A stretch of 9,762 nt of DNA from SYAC01 sp046048055. GTDB lineage: Bacteria > Planctomycetota > Phycisphaerae > Phycisphaerales > SM1A02. The translations under genes were made by a program, and so were the position numbers. The notes under the pieces are model-generated. The model was not told where the DNA came from and ran no database searches. It saw only the letters and a list, made by a program, of their open reading frames with translations. The stretch is from assembly GCA_046048055.1 (NCBI GenBank), contig JBJOGW010000027.1, forward strand, positions 1-9,762. The letters run 5' to 3'. Shown here piece by piece: positions 6,422 to 9,762 of the stretch (its first letter is position 1; each line of letters begins with the position of its first letter).

Positions 6422-6427
6422 ATCGTA
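6422..6427 (-). promoter_or_regulatory. Putative -10 element (TACGAT) of transaldolase
   Basis: TACGAT, preceded directly by TG, lies 22 bases before the ATG. It would give a leader of roughly 15-16 bases that just contains the Shine-Dalgarno. It sits in the 9-base string TACGATCGC that is also at the promoter of the minus-strand cluster (2006-1998). A TTGCGC at 6455-6450 resembles a -35, but the 22-base spacer is too long to trust. Confidence 0.35.
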
Positions 6428-6436
6428 CAGGGGGAT

Positions 6437-6452
6437 CGCGGCGCCGGCCGCG
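6437..6452. repeat. GC-rich inverted repeat in the tal-pgi divergent region
   Basis: CGCGGC-GCCG-GCCGCG is a perfect 6-base inverted repeat with a 4-base loop, in the 113-base region between the divergent transaldolase and isomerase genes. It lies where the -35 region of the transaldolase promoter would be. It could be an operator, but base composition favours such strings by chance. Confidence 0.3.
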
Positions 6453-6465
6453 CAAGGATCGGGTT

Positions 6466-6475
6466 CAGGCGCCTG
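6466..6475. repeat. Perfect 10-base palindrome CAGGCGCCTG in the tal-pgi divergent region
   Basis: CAGGCGCCTG is self-complementary over all ten bases and lies 37 bases before the isomerase ATG, upstream of its proposed -10. Its position suits a regulator-binding site for the divergent pair. No second copy is seen in the window. Confidence 0.3.
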
Positions 6476-6499
6476 CGGGCGTGCCCCGTCTGGGCGGGA

Positions 6500-6505
6500 T
6501 AGATT
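6500..6505 (+). promoter_or_regulatory. Putative -10 element (TAGATT) of glucose-6-phosphate isomerase
   Basis: TAGATT matches TATAAT at four of six positions, including TA...T, and ends 7 bases before the ATG at 6513. The predicted transcript would start about one base before the start codon. No Shine-Dalgarno is present between the hexamer and the ATG (cgaaccc). No -35 is recognised. Confidence 0.4.
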
Positions 6506-6512
6506 CGAACCC

Positions 6513-8165
6513 ATGAGCACCGCTCCCGCCATCGCCCCGGTCACGCCACTCGACACCCGCCCCGAATGGAAGGCCCTGGCCACCCACGCGGAGAAGGTTC
6601 GCCCGCTGCATCTGCGGGAACTCTTCCAAGATGATCCGAAGCGCGGCGACGAACTGGCCATCGAGGCCCTGGACCTGCACTTCGACTACAGCAAGCAGCG
6701 CGTGACGCGCGAGACGATGCAGATGCTGCTGGCCCTGGCCAGGGCCTGCGGCGTGGAGGCCCGTCGCGACGCCATGTTCCGTGGCGACAAGATCAACGTG
6801 GCCGAGAACCGCGCCGTGCTGCACGTGGCCCTGCGAGCCCCCAAGGGCACCGTGATCAAGGTCGATGGCAAGGACGTCGTTCCCGAGGTGCACCAGGTGC
6901 TGGATGCCATGAGCGCGTTCGCCGATCGCGTCCGCAGCGGCGCGTGGACGGGCCACACCGGCAAGCGCATCCGAACGGTCATCAACATCGGCATCGGCGG
7001 CAGCGACCTGGGACCGGCCATGGCGTGGGACGCCCTGAAGCCCTGGGCCCAGCAGGGCCTTGAGTGCCGCTTCGTGAGCAACGTGGACGAGAACGACTTC
7101 TTCGAGAACACCAGGGATCTCGACCCGGCCGAGACGCTGTTCATCATCAGCAGCAAGACCTTCACCACGCTCGAGACCATGGCCAACGCCCACACGGCCC
7201 GTGCCTGGAGCCTGAAGGCCTTCGGCGGCGACGAGAAGAGCGTGGCCAGGCACTTTGCCGCGGTCAGCACCGCGCTGGACGAGGTGCGCACGTTCGGCAT
7301 CGACCCTGCCAACATGTTCGGCTTCTGGGACTGGGTGGGCGGCCGCTACAGCATGGACAGCGCCATCGGCCTCAGCACCATGATCGCGGTGGGGCCGCAG
7401 GGCTTCCGCGACATGCTGGCGGGCTTCCACGAGATGGACGAGCATTTCCGCACCACGCCGCTCGAGCGCAACATGCCCGCGATCATGGGCCTGGTGGGCC
7501 TCTGGAACAACCAGTTCCTGGGCTGCGACACGCTGGCGGTGCTGCCCTACTGCCAGTACCTCGACCGCTTCAGCGCCTACCTGCAGCAGTTGGAGATGGA
7601 ATCCAACGGCAAGCACGTGCAGCTGGATGGCCAGCACGTGCGCTGGCAGACCTGCCCCGTGGTCTGGGGCCAGCCCGGCACCAACGGCCAGCACGCCTTC
7701 TACCAGATGATCCATCAGGGCACCAAGATCGTGCCCTGCGACTTCATCGCCTTTGCCGAGAGCCTTCACAACCTGGGCGACCATCAGGACCTTCTCACCG
7801 CGAACGTGTTCGCGCAGAGCGAGGCCCTGGCCTTTGGCAAGACGCAGAAGGAGATCGAGGGCGAGGGCGTGCCCGCGTGGCTGGCCCCGCACAAGGTGAT
7901 GGAGGGCAACCGCCCGAGCACCACCATCCTGGGCCGCAAGCTCAGTCCGCGCATGCTGGGCCGGCTGGTGGCCCTCTACGAGCACAAGGTGTTCACCATG
8001 GGTGCCATCTGGGGGGTGAACAGCTTCGACCAGTGGGGCGTGGAACTGGGCAAGGTGCTGGCCAAGCGCATCATTCCGGAGCTGGGAGGCAAGGCCGAAG
8101 ACCTGAAGCATGACGGCAGCACGAACGCCCTGATCCGCCGCTACCGGGCCTGGCGCGGGCGGTAG
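6513..8165 (+). CDS. pgi: Glucose-6-phosphate isomerase
   Basis: This 550-residue cytoplasmic enzyme interconverts glucose-6-phosphate and fructose-6-phosphate. It has the full length of the classical PGI family and no gaps. Seen in order: the first SIS-fold segment VINIGIGGSDLGPAMAWDAL (157-176) with the phosphate-binding loop; FIISSKTFTTLETMANA (210-226); the first family signature DWVGGRYSMDSAIG (273-286) with Arg278; MESNGKHV with catalytic Glu363; GQPGTNGQHAFYQMIHQG with His394; and the second signature GVNSFDQWGVELGK (501-514) with Lys514. All catalytic residues expected for the family are present. The ATG at 6513 is preceded by a TAGATT hexamer and no Shine-Dalgarno. The gene diverges from transaldolase, which works on the same fructose-6-phosphate pool, and ends before a strong hairpin shared with the convergent secreted-protein gene. 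Codon use is uniformly GC-rich and typical of a resident core gene. Confidence 0.98.
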   Translation: MSTAPAIAPVTPLDTRPEWKALATHAEKVRPLHLRELFQDDPKRGDELAIEALDLHFDYSKQRVTRETMQMLLALARACGVEARRDAMFRGDKINVAENRAVLHVALRAPKGTVIKVDGKDVVPEVHQVLDAMSAFADRVRSGAWTGHTGKRIRTVINIGIGGSDLGPAMAWDALKPWAQQGLECRFVSNVDENDFFENTRDLDPAETLFIISSKTFTTLETMANAHTARAWSLKAFGGDEKSVARHFAAVSTALDEVRTFGIDPANMFGFWDWVGGRYSMDSAIGLSTMIAVGPQGFRDMLAGFHEMDEHFRTTPLERNMPAIMGLVGLWNNQFLGCDTLAVLPYCQYLDRFSAYLQQLEMESNGKHVQLDGQHVRWQTCPVVWGQPGTNGQHAFYQMIHQGTKIVPCDFIAFAESLHNLGDHQDLLTANVFAQSEALAFGKTQKEIEGEGVPAWLAPHKVMEGNRPSTTILGRKLSPRMLGRLVALYEHKVFTMGAIWGVNSFDQWGVELGKVLAKRIIPELGGKAEDLKHDGSTNALIRRYRAWRGR

Positions 8166-8196
8166 CAGGCGAAGCCCCTCGAGGCCATGAACGAGA

Positions 8197-8225
8197 AGGG
8201 GCGGCCCCGAACGGGAGCCGCCCCT
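8197..8225. terminator. Hairpin terminator between convergent genes
   Basis: AGGGGCGGC (8197-8205) pairs perfectly with GCCGCCCCT (8217-8225). An inner CCC/GGG pair (8206-8208 with 8213-8215, one bulged A at 8216) closes a GAAC loop, so the stem is about 12 pairs. It sits in the 85-base gap between the isomerase stop (8165) and the stop of the convergent secreted-protein gene (8251). No long T-run follows on either side, so it is either a GC-rich hairpin of the Rho-assisted kind or a bidirectional 3'-end barrier. Confidence 0.75.
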
Positions 8226-8250
8226 GATGTGTTCGCGTTCAGCCTGGCTC

Positions 8251-9762
8251 TCAGTCCGCCATCGCCATGTCACGCAGGTCCAGCCAGCCGTCGCCGTTCA
8301 GATCGGCTCCGGCAAGTTCCGGCAGGCCCATCTGCACCAGCTCCGCCACCGAGACCGACTCGCGAGCCGTCGGCGGTCCGTCAAGCGGTGAGCCACAGAC
8401 TCCATCGCCCTGCACCCCGAAGTTGTCCAGGATGAACTGGCCGTCCGCAGCCGTGATCACGCCGTCGCCGTCCAGGTCGGCGTTCGGGTTGCTCACCACA
8501 TACGCACCCCAGTCCAGCACGTCGATCACCTCGTCGTCGATGATGTCACCCAGCACCAGCGACGCCGTTGCCGTCCAGGTGGCGCCACCATCGGTCACGT
8601 TCACCCGACGACGCAGGGATCGGGCCGTGTCCTCCACCGTGATGCAGCCATAGGCATCGATCGGAAGATCCGTGAGCGATACCGAGGCAGTGCCCGTGGA
8701 GAACAACGCAGACACGCTCCTGGCCTGTGTGCCACCCGCACCCTGCACCGACAGCTGCAGATCACGGTTCAGACTGGGTGCAAATCCACCACCAGCCAGC
8801 GACACCGAAAGGTCCAGCGTGTTGAAGGGCTCCACCGTGACGCTGGTGAAGTCCACCGCTTCGTTGCCGCAGGGATCCACCGCTCGCCACGTCACCGTGG
8901 TCGTGCCCACGCCGTACGCGGCCGAGAGCGCCTGGCCATCCGACCGAGTGGCCGTCTGAGTGACCGGGCTGCAGCCGTCCGTCGCCGTGGGCGCCGTCAG
9001 GCTCACCATGGCGAAGGTGCCCTCGCCGGCCTCCGGACGCACCGAGACGTCCGCAGGCACGTTCGAGAGCACCGGCACGCCGTCGTCCACCACAAAGCCA
9101 GCCGAACCTGTCAAGGCCGGAACGATCACGTTGCCCAGGCCATCGGTGAATGCAGTCTGCAGGGGGCCAGCCGAAAGGAACGAGACCTCGTTGCCGGTAC
9201 CACCGCACGTGGCTCCAATGACCCGGAATTGCATCTTGGCGACCGAATTGTCGACCACAGAACCTCCGGAACTCCCAGGCGCCACCGAGGTCAAAACGAT
9301 GACCTGTCCCGAACTCCGGTTGAGCGAGTACACGACATTAAAGGGTCCATCCCCGCCCAACACCGATTCAAACGCCAGCTTCGCCGGATCCCAGGATAGA
9401 AGCATTTGCCCCGCAACGACAGGATTTGTCACGTTGCGAAGCCGAGCGTCAACTGTCACAACCTGCTGCAGAGACGTGCACGAGCCGGTGGCCGTCGAGA
9501 GAGCCAATTCAGGCAACGCTGGGCAACTGTTGAAACTGTTGCCACCCAAGTCGGTCCAACCGCCCTGAAAATAGGGCATCGATACGTTGCAGAACCGGCA
9601 GTCCTGCAGGGCGTAAGTTCCCGAGTAAGTGACTCCAAACAGGGCCCCTAAGGCCTGGCAGTCGGTGAACTGACAACCCACGAGTCGCGTCTGCCCGAAG
9701 CGGATCTCAATGACGTGCCGGGTTGCAATCGACTGAAACTGGGTTCGCTCGACCGTGAATGG
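8251..9762 (-). CDS. Large secreted protein: beta-helix, cohesin-like, HYR and dockerin-type calcium-binding domains (N-terminus beyond the window)
   Basis: The frame is open to the right edge, so the gene is partial; a GTG at 9681 is internal to the frame and need not be the start. Numbering the 503 visible residues from the edge: ~1-85 look like right-handed beta-helix coils (RLVGCQFTDCQALGALFG, YALQDCRFCNVS, GGNSFNSCP). ~98-225 resemble a cohesin domain (VVTVDARLRNVTNPVVAGQM, LSWDPAKLAFESV, VAKMQFRVIG). ~227-312 are a HYR module (TAPTATDGCSP, YGVGTTTVTWRAVDPCGNE). ~315-400 are a beta-rich unit of the kind that precedes planctomycete dockerins (GCITVEDTARSLRRRV). ~404-449 form a dockerin-like pair: one degenerate loop (GDIIDDEVIDVLDWG) and one canonical (ADLDGDGVITAADGQFIL). 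A final half-repeat (ADLNGDGWLDLRDMAMAD) ends the protein. It probably acts outside the cell in calcium-dependent surface assembly or adhesion; no catalytic domain is visible. It is convergent with the isomerase gene and shows a GC drop in its upstream part. Confidence 0.85.
   Translation of the reverse strand, partial: PFTVERTQFQSIATRHVIEIRFGQTRLVGCQFTDCQALGALFGVTYSGTYALQDCRFCNVSMPYFQGGWTDLGGNSFNSCPALPELALSTATGSCTSLQQVVTVDARLRNVTNPVVAGQMLLSWDPAKLAFESVLGGDGPFNVVYSLNRSSGQVIVLTSVAPGSSGGSVVDNSVAKMQFRVIGATCGGTGNEVSFLSAGPLQTAFTDGLGNVIVPALTGSAGFVVDDGVPVLSNVPADVSVRPEAGEGTFAMVSLTAPTATDGCSPVTQTATRSDGQALSAAYGVGTTTVTWRAVDPCGNEAVDFTSVTVEPFNTLDLSVSLAGGGFAPSLNRDLQLSVQGAGGTQARSVSALFSTGTASVSLTDLPIDAYGCITVEDTARSLRRRVNVTDGGATWTATASLVLGDIIDDEVIDVLDWGAYVVSNPNADLDGDGVITAADGQFILDNFGVQGDGVCGSPLDGPPTARESVSVAELVQMGLPELAGADLNGDGWLDLRDMAMAD

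Noticed and set aside
6465..8273. A 602-residue open frame on the minus strand opposite glucose-6-phosphate isomerase, and similar long frames opposite tyrS (4038-5306) and transaldolase (4930-6516).
   Set aside because: They are antisense to unmistakable enzymes, rich in His, Gln, Arg, Val and Gly, with no recognisable motif. High GC removes stop codons from the antisense frames.
8187..8435. Small plus-strand frame of 82 residues after glucose-6-phosphate isomerase.
   Set aside because: It runs through the hairpin terminator and then antisense to the dockerin-coding end of the secreted protein, and its composition (Pro/Arg/Ser-rich) is that of a shadow frame.
9679..9681. GTG as the start of the secreted multidomain protein.
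   Set aside because: No signal peptide follows, and beta-helix-like sequence continues upstream in frame to the edge of the window (TVERTQFQSIATRHVIEIRF), so the gene starts outside the window.

Overview
The window reads as a chromosomal segment of a high-GC bacterium, most likely a member of the Planctomycetota and plausibly of the Phycisphaerae/Phycisphaerales. The evidence is protein style, not a marker gene. The right-hand gene has the secreted beta-helix / cohesin / HYR / dockerin-like (DxDGDG) architecture typical of that group. The small protein at 1474-1992 resembles a conserved hypothetical family I associate with planctomycetes. Base composition is about 65-72% GC through most of the window and falls to about 55-60% GC in the last ~600 bases. 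I see no tRNA, rRNA, CRISPR array or insertion sequence.

Layout. (1) Positions 1-1992, minus strand: a tight three-gene cluster read right to left. It encodes a conserved cytoplasmic protein of unknown function, a LolA/LolB-like lipoprotein, and a signal-peptide protein with propeller-like repeats that runs off the left edge. The genes overlap by 35 bases and 1 base. (2) Positions 2044-3997, plus strand: a two-gene unit divergent from the first cluster. It encodes a membrane diadenylate cyclase (CdaA) and a YbbR/CdaR-like membrane-anchored partner, i.e. a c-di-AMP synthesis module. The cyclase carries Asp-Leu-Ala where the family normally has the catalytic Asp-Gly-Ala. (3) Positions 4017-6399, minus strand: transaldolase followed after 22 bases by tyrosyl-tRNA synthetase, convergent with the c-di-AMP genes. 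The synthetase has TVGN at its HIGH signature. (4) Positions 6513-8165, plus strand: glucose-6-phosphate isomerase, divergent from transaldolase across a 113-base palindrome-bearing promoter region, ending at a strong hairpin (8197-8225). (5) Positions 8251-9762, minus strand: the C-terminal part of a large secreted multidomain protein that continues past the right edge.

How it fits together. Transaldolase and glucose-6-phosphate isomerase feed the same hexose-phosphate pool (fructose-6-phosphate), and their divergent arrangement makes co-regulation possible. The c-di-AMP pair controls osmolyte and cell-wall homeostasis in groups where it has been studied; the glmM gene that often follows it is absent here. 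A recurrent architectural feature is a TAnnnT hexamer 6-8 bases upstream of four start codons that have no Shine-Dalgarno sequence. This suggests leaderless transcription as the default start mode, with transaldolase (perfect AAGGAGG, TACGAT further upstream) as the contrasting case.
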